Below, piece by piece: positions 1 through 8,155 of a stretch of DNA of 64,000 nt. Positions within the stretch are counted from its first letter, which is position 1. Each line of letters begins with the position of its first letter. The position numbers were made by a program, and so were the translations under genes. The DNA is from Actinoalloteichus fjordicus. Lineage in GTDB: Bacteria > Actinomycetota > Actinomycetes > Mycobacteriales > Pseudonocardiaceae. The stretch is taken from NCBI RefSeq assembly GCF_001941625.1, contig NZ_CP016076.1, forward strand, positions 4,800,249-4,864,248, written 5' to 3'. A model generated the notes under the pieces. That model worked only from the letters and a program-made list of their open reading frames with translations, had not been told where the DNA came from and did no database searches.

Positions 1-690
1 CCGGAGGAGGCCATGGCGCTGGGAGAGGACCTCTACAAGCTCATGGGCGCCTTCGTCGCCGACAAGCGGGCGAATCCCGGTGACGACCTCGCTTCCGCGC
101 TGATCAACGCGCGCGACGAGGACGGTTCGCGGCTGGACGAGATCGAACTGCTCGACACCCTGGCCCTGGTGCTGTCCGCCGGTCACGAGACGACGGTCAA
201 TCTGCTGGACCAGGCGATCACCGCGCTGCTCACGTATCCCGACCAGTTCGAACTCGTCCGATCCGGCGAACGGTCCTGGGACGACGTGATCGACGAGACG
301 ATGCGCTGGCAGGCCCCGGTGGCGAACCTGCCGCTGCGGTACGCGGTGGAGGACATCCAGATCGGCGACATCCTCATCCGCAAGGGGGACCGGATCCTGG
401 CCGCGTACGCGGCCACCGGCCGGGACCCGGAGCGGCACGGGGCCGACGCGGACCAGTTCGACCTGACCCGCGCGGCCAAGGACCACCTGGCCTTCGGCCA
501 CGGCGTGCACTACTGCCTGGGGGCGCCGCTGGCTCGCATGGAGGTCAAGACCGCCCTGCCCGCCCTGTTCGCCCGGTTCCCGAACATGAGGCTCGCGGTG
601 CCTGCGGACGAGCTGGTGCCGATGTCCTCGTTCATCTCCAATGGACACCACGAGCTGCCGGTGATCCTGAACCCCGGCTCGGCGGGCTGA
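1..690 (+). CDS. Cytochrome P450, C-terminal part (cut by window start)
   Basis: Heme-thiolate monooxygenase of the soluble bacterial (CYP105/107-like) type. The frame is open from base 1, so the true start lies outside the window; about 229 residues are visible. Three family hallmarks are in order: the I-helix oxygen-activation motif AGHETT, the K-helix ExxR (ETMRW), and the heme loop FGHGVHYCLGAPLAR whose Cys is the axial heme ligand. The end matches the usual P450 C-terminus, so the gene is intact on this side. It converges with the permease genes, separated by a strong hairpin. No ferredoxin or biosynthetic genes are adjacent on the visible side, so the substrate cannot be inferred. Confidence 0.95.
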   Translation, partial: PEEAMALGEDLYKLMGAFVADKRANPGDDLASALINARDEDGSRLDEIELLDTLALVLSAGHETTVNLLDQAITALLTYPDQFELVRSGERSWDDVIDETMRWQAPVANLPLRYAVEDIQIGDILIRKGDRILAAYAATGRDPERHGADADQFDLTRAAKDHLAFGHGVHYCLGAPLARMEVKTALPALFARFPNMRLAVPADELVPMSSFISNGHHELPVILNPGSAG

Positions 691-725
691 TCGCCGCGAC
701 GGCGTCCGAACAGCAGCGCACGGCC

Positions 726-761
726 TCGGGCCGGGTCCGTCACCTGGCGGACCCGGCCCGA
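726..761. terminator. Bidirectional terminator hairpin between P450 and permease genes
   Basis: A perfect 14-bp stem (727-739 pairs with 748-760, extended by T726/A761) with an 8-nt loop lies between two convergent genes. There is no U tract, as is common in actinomycetes. Confidence 0.75.
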
Positions 762-799
762 TCCGGCGGCGGCTGGTGGGATCGGATCTCGGTGACTGC

Positions 800-2008
800 T
801 CAGGTCTGCTGCCTACGCCGGGTCTTGACGAACAGGTAGATCAGGTAGGGCGCGCCGAGGATGGCGGTGAGGACCCCGACCGGCAGGTGGGACAGGCCCG
901 GGGTGATCCGCACGGCCAGGTCGGCGCTCACGGTGAGCAGCGCGCCGAGCACCATCGACGCCACCAGCGGAGGCTGTGCGGTCCCGACGAGCCGCATCGC
1001 GATCTGTGGAGTCGCCAGTGCGACGAAGGAGATCGGGCCCGCCGTCGCGGCGGCCACGGCGGCCAGGGCGGCGGCGAGCAGCAACAGCGTGCCGCGCGCG
1101 GCGTCGACCCGGATGCCCAGTGCCCGGGAGGTGTCGTCGCCGAACTGGAGTCCGCCGAGTACCCGAGAGCACACCAGCGCGGCCGGGATCAGGATCGCGA
1201 CGGCGATCGCGAGCGGTCCGACGGCGTCCCAGCCTGCGTTGGTGAGGCTGCCGACCAGCCAGACGGTCGCCCGGCTCGCGTCGTCCACGTCTCCCACGGT
1301 GAGCAGCCAGTAGACGATGTTGCCGCCGATCGCCGACAGCCCGATGCCCACCAGGACCATCCGGTACCCGTCGATGCCCTGCCGCCAGGACAGCAGATAC
1401 AGCAGGAAGCCCGCGGTGAGACCTCCGACGAGCCCGGCGGCGGGGACGCCGAGGGCGGCGACACCGCTGATCGTGCCGCGCGACCCGCCGAGCACGATGA
1501 CGGCGACGGCGCCGACGCCCGCTCCCCAGGTGACGCCGAGGATGTCGGGACTGGCGAGCGGATTGCGGGCCAGGGACTGGAAGATCGCCCCGGACAGGCC
1601 GAGGGCGGCGCCGACGAGGATGCCGGTGAGGGTCCTGGGCATCCGCAGGCCGAAGATGATGCCGTTCTCCCGACGATCACCGCCGCCCGCGAGAGTGCGC
1701 AGCACGTCGAACACCTCGATCTGCGAGGTGCCCCGGCCGATGTTCAGCGCGGCGACCAGGACGAGCAGGGCGAGTGCGACGACCGTGACGATGACGACGC
1801 GCGGCCGCAGGATCATCGAGACCGGTCCGACGCGCAGTGAGCGGATGATCGGCTGATCGGGCTCGGCCGAGTGCTCGCTGCCCGCCGCGCCGCCGTCGGG
1901 GGCGCCGGGGCCGCCGGGCGCCTGCTGAGGCTGCCCGGGCTGCTGAGCGGATTCGCCCGCCCCGGCGGTCTTGTCGGCCGTGTCGAGGTGTCGATCGTGG
2001 ACGGTCAC
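800..2008 (-). CDS. FecCD-family siderophore ABC transporter permease (second of pair)
   Basis: Inner-membrane permease of a ferric-siderophore importer (BtuC/FecCD fold, about ten membrane helices), 402 aa. The typical family stretches are present: LRMPRTLTGILVGAALGLSG, ARNPLASPDILGV near the coupling helices, and a GAPYLIYLFVKTRR end. I place the start at a GTG whose first bases overlap the stop of the upstream permease (GTGA overlap), implying translational coupling. This leaves an unusual, Gln/Gly/Pro-rich N-terminal extension of about 65 residues before the first helix. It pairs with the gene at 2005-3036. No ATP-binding subunit follows: the next gene is the convergent P450, so the ATPase must be encoded elsewhere. 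Confidence 0.92.
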   Translation of the reverse strand: MTVHDRHLDTADKTAGAGESAQQPGQPQQAPGGPGAPDGGAAGSEHSAEPDQPIIRSLRVGPVSMILRPRVVIVTVVALALLVLVAALNIGRGTSQIEVFDVLRTLAGGGDRRENGIIFGLRMPRTLTGILVGAALGLSGAIFQSLARNPLASPDILGVTWGAGVGAVAVIVLGGSRGTISGVAALGVPAAGLVGGLTAGFLLYLLSWRQGIDGYRMVLVGIGLSAIGGNIVYWLLTVGDVDDASRATVWLVGSLTNAGWDAVGPLAIAVAILIPAALVCSRVLGGLQFGDDTSRALGIRVDAARGTLLLLAAALAAVAAATAGPISFVALATPQIAMRLVGTAQPPLVASMVLGALLTVSADLAVRITPGLSHLPVGVLTAILGAPYLIYLFVKTRRRQQT

Positions 2009-3036
2009 AGCCGGATCAGTCCCTTCCGCCGGACGAGCCAGATGAAGACCGGCGCGCCGAGGACGGCGAGCATGATGCCCACCTCGAAGCTGTCGGAGGA
2101 CACGACGCGACACAGCACGTCGGCGGCAAGCAGCAGGACCGCGCCGGTCAACGCCGAGACGGGCACGATCCAGCGGTAGTCCGGACCGGTGATGAACCGG
2201 GCCAGGTGCGGCACGACCAGGCCGAGGAAGGCGATCGGGCCGCAGGCCGCGACGACCGCGCCCGTGAGCAGCGTGATCGCCGTGACGCCGAGAATCCGGG
2301 TGAGCCGGATGTTCTGTCCCAACGCCCGCGCCATGTCCTCGCCCAGCGCGAGCACGTTCAGGCCCCGCGCGTTGAGCAGGGCGAGCACTATCCCGACCAG
2401 CAGGAAGGGCGCGACCTGCCCGGAGACGGAGTACTCGCGGGCGGCGATCGAGCCGACCTGCCAGAAGCGGTAGATCTCCATCCCGGCCCGGCTGCCCAGC
2501 ACCACGGCGGCGACGAGGCCGCTGAGGAGCGCGGTGACGGCCGCGCCCGCCATCGCCAGCGTCACCGGCGTGGAGCCGCCGAGCGAGCCGAGGACGAACA
2601 CGACCACGCTGGCGATCAACGCGCCCGCGAAGCCGAACCAGATGAAGCCCTGGAGGTCACGAATCCCGAAGACGACCACGGCCAGCACGGTCGCGAAGGC
2701 GGCGCCCTGCGTCACGCCGAGGATGCCGGGGTCGGCCAGCGGATTCCGGGTGTGACCCTGCATCAGCGCACCCGCCGCGCCGAGGCCTGCCCCGGCCAGC
2801 AGGCCGAGCACGGTGCGCGGGAGGCGTAACGACCGGATGATGTCGTCGAACTCGGTGCCCTGCGGGTCGACCAGTGCCGCCCACACCAGATCGAGCGGGA
2901 TGGTTCGCGACCCGATCGAGACGCTCGCGGCGACGGCCAGTACCAGCGCGACGCAGAGCAGCGTCAAACCCGCCGCCCTGCGGCGGGCCCACCCGTCGGG
3001 CGCACGGCGCCGAACGGCATTGCTGGTCGCGGTCAC
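2005..3036 (-). CDS. FecCD-family siderophore ABC transporter permease (first of pair)
   Basis: Partner permease of the ferric-siderophore importer, 343 aa, the usual family length. Conserved FecCD segments include LRLPRTVLGLLAGAGLGAAG, HTRNPLADPGILGVTQGA and the C-terminal GAPVFIWLVRRK. It starts at GTG 3036 behind a good ribosome site (GAGGAGA, about 6 nt spacing). It is divergent from the substrate-binding lipoprotein at 3663, and together the three genes provide permeases and receptor of one uptake system. The intergenic region holds two iron boxes, so iron repression is expected, although a MITE-like element now sits between the nearer box and this start. Confidence 0.93.
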   Translation of the reverse strand: MTATSNAVRRRAPDGWARRRAAGLTLLCVALVLAVAASVSIGSRTIPLDLVWAALVDPQGTEFDDIIRSLRLPRTVLGLLAGAGLGAAGALMQGHTRNPLADPGILGVTQGAAFATVLAVVVFGIRDLQGFIWFGFAGALIASVVVFVLGSLGGSTPVTLAMAGAAVTALLSGLVAAVVLGSRAGMEIYRFWQVGSIAAREYSVSGQVAPFLLVGIVLALLNARGLNVLALGEDMARALGQNIRLTRILGVTAITLLTGAVVAACGPIAFLGLVVPHLARFITGPDYRWIVPVSALTGAVLLLAADVLCRVVSSDSFEVGIMLAVLGAPVFIWLVRRKGLIRL

Positions 3037-3221
3037 CTTGGTCTCCTCACGACATCCGTCGGGATCGTCCGATCGCAGGCGGACCGTCGATGATCGTCTC
3101 GTGTCACGGCCCGCGGGCGAGGTCGACTCGGCATCTCCGGTCCGGCCTGCCCCGCCGCGCCGGTCCGTCCCCCCAGACGTCCCCCGGCCGCCCAGGCTGT
3201 CCGCCCGCGCGGAGGGATCTT

Positions 3222-3385
3222 AGAGCCTGTCTTTGATCCCCACTTTCCTGTTGCGCGGGGCAGGCAGCGGCGATCTGCGGCGTTGTCGTCAGTCGACACA
3301 ACTCCGTTATGCCTCCTTCCTCCGCCTCACAGCTCAGCCACGCTGATCCCCGCTCACGACTCCAGAGGGATCACAGACAGGCTCT
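3222..3385. mobile_element. MITE-like element with 19-bp inverted ends
   Basis: The ends 3222-3240 (AGAGCCTGTCTTTGATCCC) and 3367-3385 are inverted repeats matching at 18 of 19 positions. The element is 164 bp and carries no credible gene. The end sequence resembles termini of IS5-like elements. The flanking bases (TTA on the left, TGA on the right) do not form a clean target duplication. It lies between the iron box at 3385-3403 and the permease operon. Confidence 0.55.
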
Positions 3386-3403
3386 GAGGCTAGCCTTACC
3401 GAT
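3385..3403. promoter_or_regulatory. Probable IdeR/DtxR iron box (weak), upstream of the permease operon
   Basis: TGAGGCTAGCCTTACCGAT matches the actinobacterial consensus TTAGGTTAGGCTAACCTAA at 13 of 19 positions and keeps the central palindrome. It abuts the right end of the MITE-like element. It could serve the leftward permeases, the rightward lipoprotein, or both. Confidence 0.5.
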
Positions 3404-3628
3404 TCCTGCGGCGAGGCCAGCACCGCGATGCCTCGGCGCAGCCGTCGCATTCCTGCCGGGTCCGTCGATCGCGGTGCCGATTCCGGCAGGCTCGCCGGGC
3501 TCCTGCCGCCCCAGAGCCCCGGCCGATCAGCCGTCACCGCCGTTCACCGCCCGCGTCGCGCGACCAGGGCGGCTTCGCTCGCTCGCCACAGGCGACGCCG
3601 ACGCCGTCCCGCCCGCCTCGTACCATGC

Positions 3629-3647
3629 TGAGGCAAGGCTAACCGAA
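3629..3647. promoter_or_regulatory. IdeR/DtxR iron box upstream of siderophore-binding lipoprotein
   Basis: TGAGGCAAGGCTAACCGAA matches the consensus TTAGGTTAGGCTAACCTAA at 15 of 19 positions. It ends 15 bp before the ATG at 3663, where bound IdeR-Fe would block transcription. Confidence 0.75.
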
Positions 3648-3662
3648 CAAAGGACGAGTGAG

Positions 3663-4673
3663 ATGCCGAGTACCGTACGTCATCGCTCCAGGGGGGCGGC
3701 CATCGCCGTTCCACTCGCGATCTGCCTGTTGGTCAGCGCCTGCGGGGGCGGGGAGGAGCCCGCCGGTTCCGCGCCGGAGGGCGCGAGCCAGGACGGGTTT
3801 CCCCGGACGGTCACCCATGCCATGGGCGAGACGACCCTGGAGACCCAGCCGGTGCGCGTCGCGGCACTCGACACCAGTTACATCGACGCCGCGATGGCGT
3901 TAGACCTGGACGTGGTGGCGCGGATCAACTACCACACCGCCGACGGCGCGCTTCCCGGATACCTGTCGGAGGACGAGCAGGCCCAGGCCGAGGCGGCTAC
4001 CGTGATCGGCGAGATCACCGCCCCCGACGTCGAGATGTTGTGGGACGTCGAGCCCGATCTGATCGTCTCGGCGCGGGTGCGGCACGAGGAGATCTACTCG
4101 GAGCTGAACGAGGTCGCGCCCACTGTCTTCAGCGAGACCACCGGGGCGACCTGGAAGGACAACATCCGGCTCCTCGGCGAGGCCACCGGGCGTGAGGAGC
4201 TCGCCGAGGAGCGCATCAACGCTTATGAGAAGCGGGCGGCGAGCATCGGCGAGTCGATCCGCGAGGAGTTGGGCCGGGACGCCACCGTCACGATGGCCCG
4301 CTTCGTCGAGGGCGAGCCGACGGTCCGGCTCTACACCAGCGCGTCCTTCCCCGGCATCATCCTGGCCGACGCGGGACTAGCCCGGCCTGCGGGCCAGGCG
4401 GACTCCGAGGACGAGATCATGGTGAACCTCAGCCAAGAGGACATCACCGAGCTGGACGCGGACACCATCTTCGTGTCCACCTACACCGATCCCGCAGCGG
4501 AGGCCGAGAACCCGCAGGAGCAGTTCGAGTCGAACCCGCTGTGGGGCAGGCTGGAAGGCGAGATCACCACGGTCGACGACGAGGTCTGGGTCACCTCGGT
4601 GAGTCTTCAGGGCGCCGAGCAGATGCTGGACGAGCTGGCCGCCGCCTTCGGCGTGGACGACGGCCGATCCTGA
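3663..4673 (+). CDS. Iron-siderophore substrate-binding lipoprotein (FecB/FepB type)
   Basis: Extracytoplasmic receptor for a ferric siderophore, tethered to the membrane by a lipidated cysteine. The 336-aa protein has a lipoprotein signal ending LLVSAC with Cys27 as the lipid site, followed by a Gly/Glu-rich linker. Then comes a periplasmic-binding-protein fold of the BtuF/FecB class (PVRVAALDTSYIDAAMAL; DVEMLWDVEPDLIVSA; DADTIFVSTYT). ATG 3663 is chosen because it gives the signal peptide and has an AAAGGA site 8-9 nt upstream; the open frame runs further back to 3309 but that part is not coding-like. The iron box at 3629-3647 predicts IdeR repression. It functions with the divergent FecCD permeases. 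Confidence 0.93.
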   Translation: MPSTVRHRSRGAAIAVPLAICLLVSACGGGEEPAGSAPEGASQDGFPRTVTHAMGETTLETQPVRVAALDTSYIDAAMALDLDVVARINYHTADGALPGYLSEDEQAQAEAATVIGEITAPDVEMLWDVEPDLIVSARVRHEEIYSELNEVAPTVFSETTGATWKDNIRLLGEATGREELAEERINAYEKRAASIGESIREELGRDATVTMARFVEGEPTVRLYTSASFPGIILADAGLARPAGQADSEDEIMVNLSQEDITELDADTIFVSTYTDPAAEAENPQEQFESNPLWGRLEGEITTVDDEVWVTSVSLQGAEQMLDELAAAFGVDDGRS

Positions 4674-4899
4674 TCGACGACCGCCCGACTCCGGTGCCCT
4701 CGGCCGATCGGTCGAGAAGGTGCCGGAGGCCGGGTCCGTCCACCGCGTAAGGGCCTATTGGTCGGCGAAGTTCGGCCGCGCGCGGGCCGAGTGATCATCG
4801 GGTGAACAGCCGAGGAACTGACCTTCGGCTCTGGTCGGACGCGCGAATGATCGAATAGATTTCTTCTCCGCAGAGAGAACGGCCGCGAAGGAGAACCCG

Positions 4900-6234
4900 G
4901 TGGCACGGACACTTCTGTTCAGAACGGGACGACGACGACACTCACGCGGGGTCGTGCTGGCATTGGCGGGCGCGCTGGTCGCCGCCGTCTCCACCTCTGG
5001 CGCGGCCATCGCCGCCGACGGCCCGGCCGACGTACCCCCACAGCCGATCGTGGCAGAGGCGGCAGCCGTCGCCGAGGCGGAGATCGCCGCCGCGCCCTCC
5101 CAGTCCGCACGAATCCTCTTCAACGGCGGCAATGAGTCCTTCAACGGACTCACCTACCACTCGTTCCGCATTCCGGCGCTGATCCGGACGAATCGCAACA
5201 CCCTGATCGCCTTCGCCGAAGGACGCGCGGCGAACAATCGCGACTTCGGCAACATCAATCTGTTGTACAAGCGATCGACGAACAACGGATCGTCGTGGTC
5301 CGGACTGAGCGAGGTCGTCGGCCGAGGACAGGGCACCTGGGGAAACCCGACGCCCGTGGTGGACCGTACGAACAATCGGATCTGGCTGTTCATGAACCAC
5401 CAGCCCGAGGGCAGCGGCACCGTGAACTCCTGGGACGACCGACAGGTGTGGGTGTCCTCCAGCAGCGACGACGGGGTGAGCTGGACCGCCCCCGTGAACA
5501 TGTCCGACACGCTGAAGCCCCGAACGCGGGCCAACGGCTCCAGCTGGAACTGGGATGCCGTCGGCCCCGGCGTCGGCATCCAGACCACGGTGCGCAATCC
5601 CGGCAGGCTCGTCATCCCGGCCCAGCATCGCAACATCTACAGCGACGACCACGGCGCGACCTGGCAGGTCGAGGTCATGCGCACCACCGGCGGCGCCGCC
5701 ATGGAGCAGACCGGCGAGTCCACGATCCTGGAACTGGCCGACGGCAGTCTCTACCGCAACGACCGGCCGACGACGGCGACTGCGGAGCGAGGGAAGCGCC
5801 GCTGGGTCTCGCGCGGGTCGATCGAGTCCGGTTTCAGTCCCTTCGCCCCCGCGAGCTGCCTGCTGGACCCGATCAACGAGGCGTCGACCATGCGCTACAA
5901 CTCCGATGCACCCGCCCGGCTGGCCTTCGTGAACTCGGCCAGCACCGAGACGCGCACCAGGATGCGCATCCGGATGAGCGAGGACGAGGGACGCACCTGG
6001 AGCTACAGCCGACCGTTCTCCGACGCCCCACTGTCCGGTGAGAGCTCCACCTACCGCGAGGGCGGTTACTCCAGCATCGCCAAGACCGCCGACTATCACG
6101 TCGGCGCGCTGATCGAGGTGAACGAGAACACCGGGAGCAACTCGACCTCGAACCGCTCGATCGCCTTCCGCAAGGTGAACCTGCCGTGGATTCAGGGCGG
6201 TGTAGACGAACCGGGCTGCTCCGGCGGGTTGTGA
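4900..6234 (+). CDS. Secreted sialidase (GH33 neuraminidase)
   Basis: Exo-alpha-sialidase that releases terminal sialic acids, exported. It is 444 aa, starting at GTG 4900 after AAGGAGA (4888-4894). A signal peptide ([14 protein letters not shown], cleavage near residue 38, AIAA) precedes the catalytic beta-propeller. The FRIP motif sits at residues 89-92, its Arg binding the sialate carboxylate, with a candidate acid/base Asp115 in NNRDFG. Asp-boxes occur as [16 protein letters not shown] and SEDEGRTW, plus a degenerate TNNGSSW. A Glu (MEQTGEST) and a late Tyr (TYREGGYSS) fit the nucleophile pair. There is no added carbohydrate-binding domain. It stands alone, with no sialate catabolic genes nearby. 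Confidence 0.93.
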   Translation: MARTLLFRTGRRRHSRGVVLALAGALVAAVSTSGAAIAADGPADVPPQPIVAEAAAVAEAEIAAAPSQSARILFNGGNESFNGLTYHSFRIPALIRTNRNTLIAFAEGRAANNRDFGNINLLYKRSTNNGSSWSGLSEVVGRGQGTWGNPTPVVDRTNNRIWLFMNHQPEGSGTVNSWDDRQVWVSSSSDDGVSWTAPVNMSDTLKPRTRANGSSWNWDAVGPGVGIQTTVRNPGRLVIPAQHRNIYSDDHGATWQVEVMRTTGGAAMEQTGESTILELADGSLYRNDRPTTATAERGKRRWVSRGSIESGFSPFAPASCLLDPINEASTMRYNSDAPARLAFVNSASTETRTRMRIRMSEDEGRTWSYSRPFSDAPLSGESSTYREGGYSSIAKTADYHVGALIEVNENTGSNSTSNRSIAFRKVNLPWIQGGVDEPGCSGGL

Positions 6235-6263
6235 CCGGGGCACTCTCGGGCACGCTCCCGGTC
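6233..6263 (+). terminator. Probable terminator after sialidase
   Basis: GACCGGG (6233-6239) pairs with CCCGGTC (6257-6263), overlapping the sialidase stop codon. There is no U tract. Confidence 0.4.
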
Positions 6264-6659
6264 GGGACGCCGTCGGCTCGGCGTTCCGGCCGGGGCGAGC
6301 GGGCAGCTGGGCTCGCCCGATGCATGCGCGTCCGCAGGCCGACCAGGGCCGGACCACCAGAGGAGATCGGGTGCTCGGCGGTGGCGGGCATTCCGGCAAG
6401 GACCGGTGCGACCCGCTGCGGGTCATCGCGGAGCACATGATCGAGAAGGCCGCCCGGCACGCCGGTCACGCCGACATCCTGCGGGAACAGGTCGACGGCG
6501 TGACCGGGAGCCGACGTACTCGAACCGGCCTCGCCCAGGGCAGCGCCGAGCGCCGCGACCGCCGGGACGGACTCCCCCGAACCTCGTCGCGCTTTCAGCG
6601 ACCGGTGTGATCGGCGGACGTCTCCCCTGCCCCGGCCCTGCCCTCCGCCGCGCGGGCGG
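6264..6659. other. Gap without a supported gene
   Basis: A rightward frame (6320-6610) is open, but its composition (Arg/Gly-rich) and lack of a ribosome site give no support. One short stretch ([24 protein letters not shown]) looks protein-like and might be a decayed gene; I cannot place it in a family. Confidence 0.3.
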
Positions 6660-7409
6660 TCAGGCCAGGACGCCGCCGTCGATGGTGAGCACGCTGCCGG
6701 TAATAAAAGAGGCGCCGGGGCTCGCGAGGAAGACGATGCCCGCCGCGATCTCCTCCGGGGTGCCGAACCGTCCCAGCGCGACGGTGGCCCGCTGCTGGTC
6801 GGCCCACCCGCCCTGCGGTGGGTTCATGTCGGTGGCGACCGGGCCGACCTGCACGACGTTGACGGTGATCTCGCGCGCGGCGAGATCTCGTGCGGCGCCT
6901 CGGCTGTAACCGGTGACCGCCGCCTTGGTGGCCGCATAGTCGGCCAGGTTCGGGAACCCGGCGCGGGCGGCGAGCGTCGAGCCGACGGTGATGATCCGTC
7001 CGCCTCGACCGAGCACCCTGGTCGCCGCGCGGATGGCGGTGACCACCCCGCCGAGGTTGACGACGACCTGGCGATCGAAGGCGGCCGTGTCGGGCTCGGG
7101 ATCGTCGACGGCGCCGTTGACCGCCACTCCCGCGTTGTTGACCAGGACGTCCAGCCTGCCGAACGTGGCCGCCACGGTGTCGACCAGCTCGGCGACCTGA
7201 CGGGAGTCGGACTGGTCCGCACGGTGCGCGGCGGCGCGGACTCCCCTGCTCTGGAGGTCGCGGACGACCTCCTGCGCCTTGTCTGCCGAGGCGGCGTAGC
7301 TGATCACCACATCCAGGCCCGCATCGGCCAAGGCACGGGCGGTGGCCGCCCCGATGCCGCGCGAGCCCCCGGTCACCAACGCGACCCTGGCTGCCTGCTG
7401 CGTCGTCAT
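6660..7409 (-). CDS. SDR-family NAD(P)-dependent oxidoreductase
   Basis: Classical short-chain dehydrogenase/reductase, 249 aa, cytosolic. The nucleotide-binding TGGSRGIG motif, the structural NNAG, and the catalytic Ser...Tyr-x-x-x-Lys (GSTLAARAGFPNLADYAATK) are all present, and the C-terminus carries the usual ITGSVLTIDGG. ATG 7409 is preferred over the longer open frame because GAGGGAGA lies just upstream and the fold begins at once. It is divergent from the TetR gene at 7495, and the palindrome between them makes it the likely target of that repressor. The substrate is unknown; the 3-oxoacyl-reductase-like annotation that such proteins often get is not proof of function. Confidence 0.93.
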   Translation of the reverse strand: MTTQQAARVALVTGGSRGIGAATARALADAGLDVVISYAASADKAQEVVRDLQSRGVRAAAHRADQSDSRQVAELVDTVAATFGRLDVLVNNAGVAVNGAVDDPEPDTAAFDRQVVVNLGGVVTAIRAATRVLGRGGRIITVGSTLAARAGFPNLADYAATKAAVTGYSRGAARDLAAREITVNVVQVGPVATDMNPPQGGWADQQRATVALGRFGTPEEIAAGIVFLASPGASFITGSVLTIDGGVLA

Positions 7410-7430
7410 GAGTTCTCCCTCTCGACTTAA

Positions 7431-7444
7431 ATACCGCTCGGTAT
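7431..7444. promoter_or_regulatory. TetR-type operator in the SDR/TetR divergent promoter
   Basis: ATACCGCTCGGTAT is a perfect inverted repeat (6-bp arms, 2-bp centre), of the kind bound by TetR repressors. It lies 21 bp from the SDR start and about 50 bp from the regulator start, so it can control both. Confidence 0.8.
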
Positions 7445-7494
7445 ACAACTGCGACGGTAGCCTATCGAGCAGTACAGAAGTAAGGAGGTCGGCC

Positions 7495-8103
7495 ATGGCC
7501 ACCGGACGCCCCCGCGAGTTCGACGTGGACGAGCGGCTGGACCGCGCACTCGAGGTGTTCTGGCACCAGGGCTACGAAGGCACGGCGATCACGGACCTGA
7601 CCGAGGCGATGGGCATCAGCAGGCCGAGCCTGTACGCCGCGTACGGCAACAAGGAGTCGCTGTTCCACAAGGCGGTGGACCGCTACCTCGACGGACCCGC
7701 CCGCCACATCAGGGACGCGGTCGAGGCCCCCACCGCGCTGGCTGCCGCGGAGTGCCTGCTGCGCGGCGGCGCCACGGTCGCGACCACGATCCCCGGCCGA
7801 GGCTGTCTGGTCGTGCAGGGCGCGCTGGCCACCGGCGCGAACTCCGAGAGCGCCCGGCTGGAGCTGATCTCCCGACGCCGCGCAGGGGAACTCAGCCTCC
7901 GGGCCCGGTTCGAGCAAGCCAAGGCCGACGGCGAGTTGCCTGCGGAGATCGATGCCGCCGACCTCGCCCGCTACATCGCGATCATCTCCTACGGCATCTC
8001 CGTTCAGGCCACCGGCGGCGCCACCCGCGAGGAGCTGGATCGAGCCGTGGACGTGGCCCTGCGCGCCTGGCCGGTCGCACCGGCCCCGTCCGCGACCGCG
8101 TGA
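7495..8103 (+). CDS. TetR/AcrR-family transcriptional regulator
   Basis: Probable repressor of the divergent SDR gene and of itself. It is 202 aa. The N-terminal DNA-binding domain (residues about 8-55) holds the helix-turn-helix GTAITDLTEAMGISRPSLYAAYGNKESLFHKAV. The C-terminal part (GCLVVQGALATGANSESARLEL) resembles the TetR_C subgroup found beside oxidoreductases that sense electrophiles or small aromatics. ATG 7495 has an ideal AAGGAGG (7482-7488) six bases upstream. The palindrome at 7431-7444 is the expected operator. The inducer cannot be read from sequence. Confidence 0.92.
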   Translation: MATGRPREFDVDERLDRALEVFWHQGYEGTAITDLTEAMGISRPSLYAAYGNKESLFHKAVDRYLDGPARHIRDAVEAPTALAAAECLLRGGATVATTIPGRGCLVVQGALATGANSESARLELISRRRAGELSLRARFEQAKADGELPAEIDAADLARYIAIISYGISVQATGGATREELDRAVDVALRAWPVAPAPSATA

Positions 8104-8155
8104 CCGGCGGCCACCCACCCGGCGCATCGGTCGGCCACCGGACGGACCGGGTCGA

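Noticed and set aside
776-1840. Long rightward open frames over the permease genes
   Set aside because: They are complements of high-GC3 coding DNA, rich in Arg/Gly/Asp/Gln, without ribosome sites. The leftward FecCD frames carry clear family motifs.
1-3036. P450 plus transporter as part of a natural-product cluster
   Set aside because: No biosynthetic core enzyme is visible, and the genes are convergent with a terminator between them.
4942-6438. 498-codon leftward frame over the sialidase
   Set aside because: Shadow of the sialidase gene; no recognisable domain.
6320-6610. Open frame of 96 codons after the sialidase
   Set aside because: No ribosome site, no family motif and an Arg-rich second half. 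Kept only as a note that a short segment looks protein-like.
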